64,000 nt of DNA from Burkholderiales bacterium (GCA_017307865.1 JAFKGE010000017.1:1-64000); one strand, 5' to 3'; positions 51,699 to 59,834 are shown, counted from the first letter of the stretch. Notes: generated from the sequence alone by a model not told the origin. Numbers and translations: made by a program.

Positions 51699-53150
51699 TC
51701 AGCCGCCCGCGCCCGGCGCCGCCCCGTCGGCCGCCGGCAGGCACAGCCGCATGCGCAGGCCGCCCAGCGGCGAGGCCAGCGCCTGCACGCTGCCGCCGTA
51801 GGTCTCGGTCAGCGTGCGCACGATGTCCAGGCCCAGGCCCGAGCCGGGGCGCCGCTCGTCGCCCTGCACGCCGCGCTGGAACATGCGCTCGCGCTCGGCC
51901 TCGGCAATGCCGGGGCCGTCGTCGTCGACCGTGAAGCACAGCTCGCCGCCCGCCGGCTGCACGTCGAGCACCACGCGCGTGCGGGCCCACTTGCCGGCGT
52001 TGTCCAGCAGATTGCCCAGCAGCTCGTACAGGTCCTGCGCCTCGCCGCGAAAGGCCCCGTCACGCGCCTGCGGCGCCAGCTCGAAGACGACGCCGCGCTC
52101 CACGTGCAGGCGCGCCATGGTGCGCAGCAGCGAGCGCATGGGCCCCAGCACCGGGGTGCGCAGCCCGGTGGCGCGCACGGCGGCGGCGGCACGCGCGCGC
52201 GCCAGGTGCCAGTCGACCTGGCGCCGCGCCAGCTCGACCTGCTCGCGCACCTGCTGCGCCAGCGGACTGGCGTCCTGCTGCGCGGCGTTGGCCAGAATCG
52301 CCAGCGGCGTGTGCACCGCATGCGCCAGGTTGCCGGCCTGGGTGCGCGCGCGCTTCACCATGTCGGCGTTTTCGCGCAGCACGTGGTTGAACTCGCCCAC
52401 CAGCGGCTGCAGCTCCTGCGGGAAGTCGCCGCTCAACTGCGCCGCCTCGCCGCTGCGCACGGCGGCCAGACGCTGGCGCAGCAGCTTGAGCGGCTGCAGC
52501 GCGAAGTGCAATTGCAGGGCCACCGCCACCGCCAGGCCCAGCGCCAGCATGGCCAGCGCCGTCAGCAGCAGGCGCGTGAAGCGCTGCAGCGGCTCGGCCA
52601 GCAGCGCCTCGTCGCCGGCCACCACCAGGCGCAGCGGCGGCGCGGCGGGCTCGGGCAACTGCAGCGGCCGTGCCACGGCCAGCAGCGCGTGGCCCTGCGC
52701 ATCGTGCAGGTGCAGCACGCCATGGCCGGCGGCGGGGTACTGCGCGGGCGGCGGCGGCAGGGTCAGGGCCTGGTCCCACAGCGAGCGCGAGCGCGCGACG
52801 GCCGCGCGCGGCCGGGCGCCCCCTTCGTCCACCTGCCAGTACAGGCCCGACAGCGGCTGCTGCAGCCGCGCGTCGCCCGCCATCGGGGCCACGGTGACGC
52901 CCGTCCCCGGCGCCCAGTCGACCGCCGCGCTCAGCTGGTCGAGCTGCAGCAGCAGTTGCGCCTGCAGCTGCTGCGTGATGTGCTCCAGAAACAGCGCGCG
53001 CAGGCCCCAGCCGGCCACCGCCACCGCCAGCACGATCCAGGCCAGCGTGCCCGCCAGCAGCCGCAGGCGCAGCGATCCGCCGTTCATTGGACGAGCTGCG
53101 GCCTGGCGGCCTGCGGTGCGAGCACCTTGGGGCGGCCCGGCGGTGCTCAT
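51699..53150 (-). CDS. Sensor histidine kinase (PhoQ-like)
   Basis: A 483-residue two-TM sensor: helix 1 'LLAGTLAWIVLAVAVAGWGL', periplasmic sensor of ~140 residues, helix 2 'LLLTALAMLALGLAVAVAL', HAMP-like segment, dimerisation His in 'NLAHAVHTPLAILANAA', N box 'ELLGNLLDNAGKW', G1 'VDDDGPGIAE' and G2 'GSGLGLDIVRTL'. The H-x-x-x-TPLA form is PhoQ-like. ATG 53150 overlaps the regulator stop (ATGA); ATG 53087, 21 codons in, is an alternative. Confidence 0.9.
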   Translation of the reverse strand: MSTAGPPQGARTAGRQAAARPMNGGSLRLRLLAGTLAWIVLAVAVAGWGLRALFLEHITQQLQAQLLLQLDQLSAAVDWAPGTGVTVAPMAGDARLQQPLSGLYWQVDEGGARPRAAVARSRSLWDQALTLPPPPAQYPAAGHGVLHLHDAQGHALLAVARPLQLPEPAAPPLRLVVAGDEALLAEPLQRFTRLLLTALAMLALGLAVAVALQLHFALQPLKLLRQRLAAVRSGEAAQLSGDFPQELQPLVGEFNHVLRENADMVKRARTQAGNLAHAVHTPLAILANAAQQDASPLAQQVREQVELARRQVDWHLARARAAAAVRATGLRTPVLGPMRSLLRTMARLHVERGVVFELAPQARDGAFRGEAQDLYELLGNLLDNAGKWARTRVVLDVQPAGGELCFTVDDDGPGIAEAERERMFQRGVQGDERRPGSGLGLDIVRTLTETYGGSVQALASPLGGLRMRLCLPAADGAAPGAGG

Positions 53151-53818
53151 GCCGCCGCGCCGGTGTCCACCAGCCGGTAACCCAGGCCGCGCACGGTCTC
53201 GATGCTGCCCTCGGGCAGCTTCTTGCGCAGGCGCCCGACGAACACCTCGATGGTGTTGGAGTCGCGGTCGCTGTCTTGCGCGTAGATGTGCTCGGACAGC
53301 TCGGTGCGCGAGAGCACCTCGCCCTTGCGCTGCATCAAGAGCGACAGCAGCTTGAACTCGTGGCTGGTCAGCACCAGCGGCTGGCCGTCGACCAGCACGC
53401 GCGCCTGGCGCGTGTCCAGCCAGATCGGGCCGCAGCGCCACTCGGCACTGGCGTGCTCGCCGCCACGGCGCAGCAGCGCGCGCAGCCGCGCCAGCAGCTC
53501 CTCCATGTGAAAGGGCTTGGCCAGGTAGTCGTCGGCGCCGGCGTCCATGCCCTCGACCTTTTCCTGCCAGCTGCCGCGCGCGGTCAGGATCAGCACCGGC
53601 ATGTTGCGCCCGGCGGCGCGCCAGCGGCGCAGCACCGACAGGCCGTCCTGCACCGGCAGGCCCAGGTCCAGCACCACGGCGTCGAAGGCTTCCACCTCGC
53701 CCAGGTAATGCGCCTCGCGCCCGTCGGCGGCGCCCTCCACCGTGTGGCCGGCGGCGGCGATGGCCTGCATCAGCTGCTCGCGCAAGGTGGGTTCATCTTC
53801 CACCACGAGGATGCGCAT
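53147..53818 (-). CDS. OmpR-family response regulator (PhoP-like)
   Basis: A 223-residue regulator. Receiver: acidic pair 'VVEDEPTL', phospho-Asp in 'DAVVLDLGLPVQDG', Thr/Lys 'LILTARGSWQEKVEGMDAGADDYLAKPF'. C-terminal winged helix 'LTSHEFKLLSLLMQRKGEVLSRTELSEHIY' and 'SNTIEVFVGRLRKKL'. ATG 53818 with GAAGGGA upstream lies 26 bases inside the PepSY gene, so the three genes PepSY-regulator-kinase form one operon. Confidence 0.93.
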   Translation of the reverse strand: MRILVVEDEPTLREQLMQAIAAAGHTVEGAADGREAHYLGEVEAFDAVVLDLGLPVQDGLSVLRRWRAAGRNMPVLILTARGSWQEKVEGMDAGADDYLAKPFHMEELLARLRALLRRGGEHASAEWRCGPIWLDTRQARVLVDGQPLVLTSHEFKLLSLLMQRKGEVLSRTELSEHIYAQDSDRDSNTIEVFVGRLRKKLPEGSIETVRGLGYRLVDTGAAA

Positions 53819-54158
53819 CCGTGTCCCTTCCCGCTTCGCGGCGCTTGATCGACAGCACGCGGCCATCGACCGCATCGACCTTGAGTTTGGCCACGCGGCC
53901 GTCGTTTTGCAACAGGCGGATTTCGTAGATGAAGCGGCCGTCCTCGCGCTCGAACTCGACCTTCAGCACCTGCCCCGGCGCCTCGTGCGCCAGCTTGCCC
54001 AGCACGGTGGCCAGCGGCAGCACCTGGCCGCTTTCCAGCGCCTGGCGCGCCAGCTCGTGATCCTCGTGCGCCACCGCCGCGCCGCCGGCGCCCAGCGCGC
54101 ACAGCAGCAGCACGGCCGGCAGCAGCCGGTGCGGGCGATGGGTGAAGAACGGGCTCAT
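53793..54158 (-). CDS. PepSY-domain periplasmic protein
   Basis: A 121-residue secreted protein. Signal peptide MSPFFTHRPHRLLPAVLLLCALGAGGAAVA; PepSY core 'LPLATVLGKLAHEAPGQVLKVEFEREDGRFIYEIRLLQNDGRVAKLKVDAVDGRVL'. Such proteins often sit beside PhoPQ/QseBC-like systems and may tune the sensor in the periplasm. First gene of the PepSY-regulator-kinase operon and divergent from the cytochrome b gene. Confidence 0.9.
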   Translation of the reverse strand: MSPFFTHRPHRLLPAVLLLCALGAGGAAVAHEDHELARQALESGQVLPLATVLGKLAHEAPGQVLKVEFEREDGRFIYEIRLLQNDGRVAKLKVDAVDGRVLSIKRREAGRDTDAHPRGGR

Positions 54159-54182
54159 GAGGCCGATTTATACCGACGCGGC

Positions 54183-54199
54183 GATGAACCATCGATGAA
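54183..54199. promoter_or_regulatory. 11-bp-period direct repeat, candidate response-regulator box
   Basis: GATGAA at 54183-54188 and 54194-54199, spaced exactly 11 bases start to start, the geometry of OmpR-family sites. It lies in the 130-base spacer between the divergent PepSY and cytochrome b genes. Confidence 0.4.
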
Positions 54200-54288
54200 T
54201 GGCGTCTTCAGCAAGCGTTCACCCGGCGTGCCGAGAATGCATGGCAGGCCCGGCATGGCGCCGGACCGCAAGGACCGCTGGAGCCAAC

Positions 54289-54876
54289 ATGAAAACCCAA
54301 GGCAAGCATTACCACCCCCTGCAGATCGGTGTGCACTGGCTGACGCTGCTGCTGCTGATCGCCGTCTACGCGCTGATCGAGCTGCGCGACATCTACCCCA
54401 AGGGCAGCGCCGGGCACGAGCTGATGAAGACCTGGCACTTCATGCTGGGCATGGCCGTGCTGGCCGTGGTGCTGGTGCGCCTGCCGCTGCGGCTGGCGCT
54501 GCAGGCGCCCCCCATCACGCCGCCGCCGCCGGCCTGGCAGGAGCAGCTGGCGCACGCCATGCACTGGGCGCTCTACGGCTTTCTGATCGTGATGCCCCTG
54601 CTGGGCTGGCTGACGCTGAGCGCCAAGGGGCAGCCGATCCCCTTCTTCGGGCTGGAGTTGCCGGCCCTGATGGGGCCCGACCGCGCCACGGCCAGGAACC
54701 TGGAGGGCATCCACGAGCTGATCGGCAACCTGGGCTTCTTCCTGATCGGCCTGCACGCCGCCGCCGCGCTGTGGCACCACTACTTCATGCGCGACGACAC
54801 GCTGGAGCGCATGTTGCCGCTGGCGACCCGGCAGCCCGAACGGGGCGCGCAGGCCCGCCTGCATCGGCCGAGCTGA
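54289..54876 (+). CDS. Cytochrome b561-type membrane protein
   Basis: A 195-residue four-helix di-heme cytochrome b. Heme histidines can be placed at 'LQIGVHWLTLLLL', 'KTWHFMLGMAVL', 'ALYGFLIVMPLLG' neighbourhood 'LAHAMHWALYG' and 'FLIGLHAAAALWHHYF'. Transfers electrons within the inner membrane. ATG 54289 with GGAGCC upstream. Heads the rightward run cytochrome b-PepSY-DUF2271-PepSY/flavoreductase-ApbE. Confidence 0.9.
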   Translation: MKTQGKHYHPLQIGVHWLTLLLLIAVYALIELRDIYPKGSAGHELMKTWHFMLGMAVLAVVLVRLPLRLALQAPPITPPPPAWQEQLAHAMHWALYGFLIVMPLLGWLTLSAKGQPIPFFGLELPALMGPDRATARNLEGIHELIGNLGFFLIGLHAAAALWHHYFMRDDTLERMLPLATRQPERGAQARLHRPS

Positions 54877-54891
54877 CAAGGAGCACACACC

Positions 54892-55311
54892 ATGAAAACC
54901 CGCCAGACCATCGCCCCGGGCCTGCTGGCCCTCACCCTGGGCGCCGCGGCGCTGCCGGCCTGGGCCGGTGACGACTGCGACGTGCCGATCCAGCGCTGGC
55001 AGTCGCGCGAAGCGGTGCGCCAGATGGCCGCCGACAAGGGCTGGGAGCTGCAGCGCCTGAAGATCGACGACGGCTGCTACGAGGTGCGCGGCCGCGACGC
55101 CGAGGGGCGCCGCTTCAAGGCCAAGCTGGACCCCGAGACGCTGGAGCCCGTCAGCCTGAAGCGGCGCGAACGCGACGACGACAACCGGCGTGACCGGCAG
55201 CGCGAGCGCCGTCGCGCACACGCGCCCAGCGAGCCGGCCGCATCGCCGGGCGCCGGCCCCGCCTCACCGCTCTTCACGCCCGGCAGCAAGCCGCGTGCAC
55301 AGGTCGAGTGA
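54892..55311 (+). CDS. PepSY-domain periplasmic protein, second
   Basis: A 139-residue protein with signal peptide MKTRQTIAPGLLALTLGAAA (cleaved near LPAWA) and a PepSY-like core 'VPIQRWQSREAVRQMAADKGWELQRLKIDDGCYEVRGRDAEGRRFKAKLDPETLEPV'. Two Cys (in DDCDV and DDGCYEV) may form a disulphide. The C-terminal tail is highly charged and then Pro/Ala-rich. It starts 15 bases after the cytochrome b gene. Confidence 0.88.
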   Translation: MKTRQTIAPGLLALTLGAAALPAWAGDDCDVPIQRWQSREAVRQMAADKGWELQRLKIDDGCYEVRGRDAEGRRFKAKLDPETLEPVSLKRRERDDDNRRDRQRERRRAHAPSEPAASPGAGPASPLFTPGSKPRAQVE

Positions 55312-55317
55312 GGGTGG

Positions 55318-55378
55318 AAATTTTAAGTCAAATGTGCTTGCAGCGCTTGATGGACAAGCGCGAGCAGCTATCGAATTG
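55318..55378 (-). repeat. GATAGCT-family dispersed repeat, copy 9
   Basis: Minus-strand reading: CAATTCGATAGCTGCTCGCG, CTTGTCCATCAAGCGCTGC, then ACATTTGACTTAAAA. It fills the gap between the PepSY and DUF2271 genes, antisense to both, and its head touches the DUF2271 ribosome-binding site. Confidence 0.85.
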
Positions 55379-55390
55379 AGAGGAATGATC

Positions 55391-55867
55391 ATGAAAAAAC
55401 CCGTTCACACCGCCCTCGCCGCCGCCGCTGTGCTGGCCCTGCCCGTGCTGGCCCAAAGCCGCGAGCTCACGCTGAGCACGCAGCTGAAGAACTACGGCGG
55501 CGACGGCGCCTACCTGGCCGTGTACCTGACCGACGCCAAGGGCGCCTACGCCGGCACGCTGTGGGTGGCCGGCGGCAAGGCCAAGTACTACAAGCACCTG
55601 GCGGACTGGAACCGCCTGTCCGCCGGCGACGCCAAGCGCCTGCAGGGCGTGACCGGCGCCAGCGTGGGCGCCGGCCGCACGCTCAAGGTGACGGCCGACT
55701 TGGCGGACGCGCTGATCGACGCCGGCTATGAAATCCACGTCGACGCCGCGGTCGAGGACATGCGCGACAGCCCGTCCGAAATCCGCGTGCCGCTGACCGC
55801 CGCCGGCGCCGGCAAGGCGCAGGCCGGCAAGGCCTACGTCCAGTCCTTCAGCTATCAACTCAAGTAA
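55391..55867 (+). CDS. Exported DUF2271 protein, candidate covalently flavinylated redox protein
   Basis: A 158-residue protein with signal peptide MKKPVHTALAAAAVLALPVL then mature 'QSRELTLSTQL'. The DUF2271 core includes 'APYLAVYLTDAKG'-type region 'YLAVYLTDAKGAYAGTLWVAGGKAKYYKHLADW'. At residues 86-91 it has G-V-T-G-A-S, resembling the ApbE recognition signature D-x-x-S/T-G-A-S/T; Thr88 would carry FMN. The usual Asp three residues before is Gln here. ATG 55391 has GAGAGGA six bases upstream. Sits between cytochrome b/PepSY genes and the reductase and ApbE genes. Confidence 0.85.
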   Translation: MKKPVHTALAAAAVLALPVLAQSRELTLSTQLKNYGGDGAYLAVYLTDAKGAYAGTLWVAGGKAKYYKHLADWNRLSAGDAKRLQGVTGASVGAGRTLKVTADLADALIDAGYEIHVDAAVEDMRDSPSEIRVPLTAAGAGKAQAGKAYVQSFSYQLK

Positions 55868-55876
55868 GCAAGCCCC

Positions 55877-58084
55877 ATGTTCTGGCGCAAGATTCATCGC
55901 TGGTTGGGCCTGGTGGCCGGCACCGTCGCGCTGGTGCTGGGCCTGACGGGCGCCGTGCTCTCGCTGGACCCGGTGCTCTCGCGCTGGCAAGCCGCGCCGA
56001 CGCCCCCTGGCCTCAGCGTGGCGCAACTGGCCGAGCGCGTCGCGGCCAGCACCCCCGGCGCGGAGGAAATCCGCCGCCTGCCCTCGGGCGAGGTGGTGGT
56101 CTACGCCTTCGACAACGGCCAGGCGCGCGCCAACCGGGTCGATCCGGCCAGCGGCCAGCTGCTGGGCGCCTACCAGCCCTCGGCCACCATGCGCTGGTTC
56201 AAGAACCTGCACCGCAGCTTTCTGCTGGGCGATGCCGGGCGGCTGGCGGCGGCGGGCATCGCGCTGGCGATGGGCTTGATCTCGATCAGCGGCCTGGTGC
56301 TGCTGGCGCGGCGCCTGGGCGGCTGGCGGCAGCTGGCGGCGCGCGTGCGCAGCACGGGGGTGCAGCGCCTGCATGCGGTCACCGGCCGCGTGGTGCTGGC
56401 GGTGCTGCTGCTGACCTCGGTCACGGCGCTCACCCTGAGCGCGGCCACCTTCGGCCTGGTCACGCTGGACGCGGCGCAAGAGCCCGAGCTCGCGTCCAAC
56501 GTTGCCACCCAGGGGGAACTTCCCGTTGCTCAATTGCCCTTGCTGCGGGAGCTGCCGCTGCGCGATTTGCGCAAACTGAACTTCCCCTCCGCCGACGACC
56601 CGGCCGACACCTGGCAGGTGACGACGGCGCAAGGCCAGGGCTGGATCGACCGCCACAGCGGCCAGACCCTGGCCTGGCAGCCGGCCAGCACGGCGCAGCG
56701 CATCAACGACTGGGCCCAGCTGCTGCACACCGGCGAAGGCGCCTGGGCCTGGGCGCCGGTGCTGGGGCTGGCGGGCCTGAGCATCCCGCTGTTCTGGGTC
56801 ACGGGCGTCATGCTGTGGTGGCAGGCGCGCCGCCAGCGGCCGCGCCTGGCCGACAACAGCGCGGCCGCGCAGGCCGACACGCTGATCTTCGTGGCCAGCG
56901 AAAACGGCTCCACCTGGGGCTTCGCGCAGGCGCTGCACGCCGCCCTGGTGCAGGGGGGGCACCGGGTGCACAGCGCGGGCCTGGAAAGCTTTGCTGTGCC
57001 GGCCGGTGCCAGCCAAGTCTTCGTGCTGGCCGCCACCTATGGCGACGGCCAGGCGCCGGCGCATGCGGCGCACGCGCTGGAGCGCATCGCGCGCACGCCG
57101 CTCACTTCGGCCCGCGTCACGGTGCTGGGCTTTGGCGACCGCCAGTTCGACGCCTTCTGCGCCTATGCCGACGCGCTGGACGGGGCACTGCGCGAACGCG
57201 GCTGGGCCAGCCTGTTGCCGCTGGCCCGCATCCACCAGCAATCCGCGCAAGAGTTTGCCCGCTGGGGCGAACAGCTGGGCGAGGCGCTGGGCGAACCGCT
57301 GGCGCTGCGCTACCGCCCGCGCATTCCGCGCACCACCGAGCTGGAGCTGGTGTCGCGCCAGGATTACCCGGGCGGCGCGGGCGAGCCGGCGGCGATCCTG
57401 CGCTTCCAGTGGCCGCGGGCGGGTTGGCTCGATCGCATCACGGGTCGCGCCTTGGCGCGCTTTTCTGCCGGCGACCTGCTGGGCGTGCTGCCACCCGATG
57501 GCGCCGTGCCGCGCCTGTATTCGCTGGCCAGCAGCTGGCGCGACGGCTTTGTCGAAATCTGCGTGCGCCGCCGCGCCGGCGGCGTGTGCTCGGGCTATCT
57601 GCACGGCCTGCAGCCGGGCGCGCGCATCCAGGCCTTCATCCGGCCCAACCCCGCCTTCACGCTGCAGGCCACGCGCCACCCGGTGATGCTGATCGGCGCC
57701 GGCACGGGCGTGGCGCCGCTGGCCGGCTTCATTCGCGGCAACACCGGACGCGCGCCCATGCACCTGTACTACGGCGTGCGCGACCCGGCGCTGGACTTTT
57801 ATTTCGAGGCCGACCTGCAGCGCTGGCTGGACGAGCAGCGCCTGGCCAGCCTGCACACCAGCTTCTCGCGCACGCCCCAGGGCGGCGGCTACGTGCAGGA
57901 CGCGCTCCAGCGCGACGCGGCGCGGCTGCGCAAGCTCATCGCCAAGGGCGCCATCGTGCGCGTGTGCGGCAGCCAGGCCATGGCGCGCGGCGTGGCGCAA
58001 GCGCTGGACGCCATCCTGGGCACGGTGGGCCTGAGCGTGCAGCAACTGAAGGCCCATGGACGCTATGCCGAAGACACCTTCTGA
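55877..58084 (+). CDS. PepSY-TM / flavodoxin / NADPH-flavoreductase fusion
   Basis: A 735-residue membrane flavoenzyme. Residues 1-320: PepSY-associated TM helices ('WLGLVAGTVALVLGLTGAVLSLDP', 'KNLHRSFLLGDAGRLAAAGIALAMGLISISGLVLLARR', 'IPLFWVTGVMLWW') with PepSY repeats between. Residues ~335-470: flavodoxin domain ('LIFVASENGSTWGFAQAL', 'LAATYGDGQAPAHA', 'GFGDRQFDAFCAYA'). Residues ~480-735: sulfite-reductase/CPR-type FAD-NADPH module ('RLYSLASS', 'GVCSGYL', 'VMLIGAGTGVAPLAGFI', 'VCGSQAMARGV'). It should pass NADPH electrons through the membrane. Its last 29 bases overlap apbE. Confidence 0.92.
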   Translation: MFWRKIHRWLGLVAGTVALVLGLTGAVLSLDPVLSRWQAAPTPPGLSVAQLAERVAASTPGAEEIRRLPSGEVVVYAFDNGQARANRVDPASGQLLGAYQPSATMRWFKNLHRSFLLGDAGRLAAAGIALAMGLISISGLVLLARRLGGWRQLAARVRSTGVQRLHAVTGRVVLAVLLLTSVTALTLSAATFGLVTLDAAQEPELASNVATQGELPVAQLPLLRELPLRDLRKLNFPSADDPADTWQVTTAQGQGWIDRHSGQTLAWQPASTAQRINDWAQLLHTGEGAWAWAPVLGLAGLSIPLFWVTGVMLWWQARRQRPRLADNSAAAQADTLIFVASENGSTWGFAQALHAALVQGGHRVHSAGLESFAVPAGASQVFVLAATYGDGQAPAHAAHALERIARTPLTSARVTVLGFGDRQFDAFCAYADALDGALRERGWASLLPLARIHQQSAQEFARWGEQLGEALGEPLALRYRPRIPRTTELELVSRQDYPGGAGEPAAILRFQWPRAGWLDRITGRALARFSAGDLLGVLPPDGAVPRLYSLASSWRDGFVEICVRRRAGGVCSGYLHGLQPGARIQAFIRPNPAFTLQATRHPVMLIGAGTGVAPLAGFIRGNTGRAPMHLYYGVRDPALDFYFEADLQRWLDEQRLASLHTSFSRTPQGGGYVQDALQRDAARLRKLIAKGAIVRVCGSQAMARGVAQALDAILGTVGLSVQQLKAHGRYAEDTF

Positions 58085-59042
58085 ACCCCTCGTGCGCGCA
58101 CGCCTGCACGGCCCGACCATGGGCACGCGCTGGTCGGTGCTGTGCGATCTCGAACCCACGGTGGATCAGCCAGCCCTGCGGCTTGCGCTGGCGGCAGCCG
58201 TGCAGCAGGTCGACCAGCAGATGTCGCCCTGGAAGCCCGACAGCGAGCTGATGCGCCTGAACCGCGCCGCGCCCGAGGAATGGGTGGCGCTGCCGCCCGA
58301 GATCATGACGGTGCTGACGCGCGCCGTCGAGGTCGGGCGCCAAAGCGGCGGCGCGTTCGACCCCACGGTGGGCGCGCTGGTCGATGCCTGGGGCTTCGGC
58401 GCCGCGCGCGACACTCCCGACGCCGCCGCCATTCGCGCCGCCACGCAGGCCACGCACGGGCCGGCGCATCAGAGCCTGGAGCTGGACCCCGCCAAGGGTC
58501 GCGCCCGCAAGCACGCGCCACTGCAGGTCGACCTGTGCGGCATCGCCAAGGGCTACGCGGTCGACCGCATGACCGCCGTGCTGCAGCGGCACGGCGTGGC
58601 GCACGCGCTGGCCGCGCTGGACGGCGAGCTGCGCGCCCTGGGCGGCCAGGCCGATGGCCAGCCCTGGGCGGTGGCGCTGGAAAGCCCCATGCCCGGCCGA
58701 CGCAGCGCCCACGGCGTGCTCGAGCTGCACGACCTGGCCGTCGCCACCTCGGGCGACTACCGCCGCTTCGTGCAGGTGGGCGCCGATCGCCTGGCCCACA
58801 CCATGGACCCGCGCCGCGCCGCCCCGGTGCGCAACGACGTCGCCTCCGTCACCGTGCTGGCGCCGGACTGCATGAGCGCCGACGCCTGGGCCACAGCGCT
58901 GCTGGTGGCCGGCGGCGACCACGGCCTGGCCCTGGCGCAACGCCTGGGCCTGGAGGCGCTGTTCCTGCTGCGGCGCGGCGCGGGCCTGGTCGAGCTGGGC
59001 CTGGGCCGCTTCGATGCCCGCGCGGTCGGCGCCAACGGGTGA
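58056..59042 (+). CDS. apbE: FAD:protein FMN transferase (ApbE family)
   Basis: A 328-residue flavin transferase that attaches FMN to Thr/Ser of target proteins. Family motifs: 'GPTMGTRWSV', 'SELMRLNR', 'GAFDPTVGALVDAWGFG', 'VDLCGIAKGYAVDRM', 'DLAVATSGDYRRF', 'LAHTMDPRRAAPV' and the C-terminal 'MSADAWATALLVAG'. No signal peptide or lipobox is visible, so unlike many ApbE proteins it appears cytoplasmic. It overlaps the reductase gene by 29 bases; ATG 58065 is an alternative start. Confidence 0.92.
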   Translation: MDAMPKTPSEPLVRARLHGPTMGTRWSVLCDLEPTVDQPALRLALAAAVQQVDQQMSPWKPDSELMRLNRAAPEEWVALPPEIMTVLTRAVEVGRQSGGAFDPTVGALVDAWGFGAARDTPDAAAIRAATQATHGPAHQSLELDPAKGRARKHAPLQVDLCGIAKGYAVDRMTAVLQRHGVAHALAALDGELRALGGQADGQPWAVALESPMPGRRSAHGVLELHDLAVATSGDYRRFVQVGADRLAHTMDPRRAAPVRNDVASVTVLAPDCMSADAWATALLVAGGDHGLALAQRLGLEALFLLRRGAGLVELGLGRFDARAVGANG

Positions 59043-59123
59043 ACGCCCGATGAATCGGGCATTCAGCATCGATTCACCGTCCGGCGCGCAAACTTCAGGC
59101 ACAGTCAGCTTCGACTGCAACCC

Positions 59124-59390
59124 AGTCCAGTGAAACGGAGAAATCGGCGGTGCGTGAATGCCAGGCAGAGCCGCAATCGAGGCGTCGGGCGCAGCCGGGT
59201 TGGACACCCGGCGAGCACGGCAACGAAGAGTGCGGCCCTGCCAGGCGTTCACCCGAAGGGCGGGTGCCGCAACAGGCGCATACCGGCGTTGCGCACCTTG
59301 CCAAGGCCACCAGCCTTGGCTGCGGCACGCGCCTTGGCCTGCACCCGTTGCGACACCCGCGCACCGCCGATTTCTCCGTTTCACTGGACT
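59124..59390. mobile_element. MITE-like element with 31-bp perfect terminal inverted repeats
   Basis: Left end AGTCCAGTGAAACGGAGAAA... (59124-59154) is repeated perfectly in inverse orientation at 59360-59390. AACCC occurs just outside both ends (59119-59123 and 59392-59396), possibly a target duplication. The 267-base interior has no transposase; it contains a hairpin GCCAAGGC/GCCTTGGC (59300-59320). Short frames beginning MKRRNRRC on both strands come from the inverted repeats and are not genes. It separates apbE from the next gene and ends just before that gene's ribosome-binding site. Confidence 0.75.
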
Positions 59391-59407
59391 AAACCCAGGA
59401 GACCATC

Positions 59408-59713
59408 ATGCGCACCACCGCCCTTCTCGCCACGATCGCCGTGCTGGGCACGGCCCTCAGCGCCCCCGTGCTGGCCGGCGACCACCACAAACGTGAGCGT
59501 CGGCAGCACATCAGCGCGCCGGCCCAAACCGGCTACGACCACGGCATGCAGGTCGTGGCCAACGACGCCGGCCCCGGCCAACCCGGCCACGGCTGGCAGT
59601 ATTTTTCCGACGCCAACGCGCAGCGCGCCGTGGTCATCAGCCCCCAGGGCGACTACTACCTCAGCCAGGGCCGCGGCCTGCACTGGGTGGCTGCCGCGCA
59701 GGGGCAGGCCTGA
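59408..59713 (+). CDS. Small secreted protein, unrecognised
   Basis: A 101-residue protein with a clear signal peptide (MRTTALLATIAVLGTALSAP, cleavage near VLAG) and a His-rich mature start 'GDHHKRERRQHISAP'. The body 'GWQYFSDANAQRAVVISPQGDYYLSQGRGLHWVA' looks like one small beta-rich domain. No family recognised. The ribosome-binding site AGGAG directly follows the MITE-like element, so the gene's promoter must lie in or be replaced by that element. Confidence 0.72.
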   Translation: MRTTALLATIAVLGTALSAPVLAGDHHKRERRQHISAPAQTGYDHGMQVVANDAGPGQPGHGWQYFSDANAQRAVVISPQGDYYLSQGRGLHWVAAAQGQA

Positions 59714-59834
59714 CCGGCGCCGCCTCCGCCCCGGCCGCATGGTTTCGGGGCGGAGCGGCGCAGCACGACACCCGGCGGGCGAACCCGCACCCTGAGAATC
59801 CGCCCACCGCCGACGCACCGACGATCCCTCGCCC

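Noticed and set aside
55328-58159. 943-codon minus-strand frame opposite the flavoreductase
   Set aside because: Shadow frame; no start context, no domain, composition typical of antisense reading.
59130-59795. Frames beginning MKRRNRRC on both strands
   Set aside because: Both starts come from the 31 bp inverted repeats of the MITE-like element; no coding signal.
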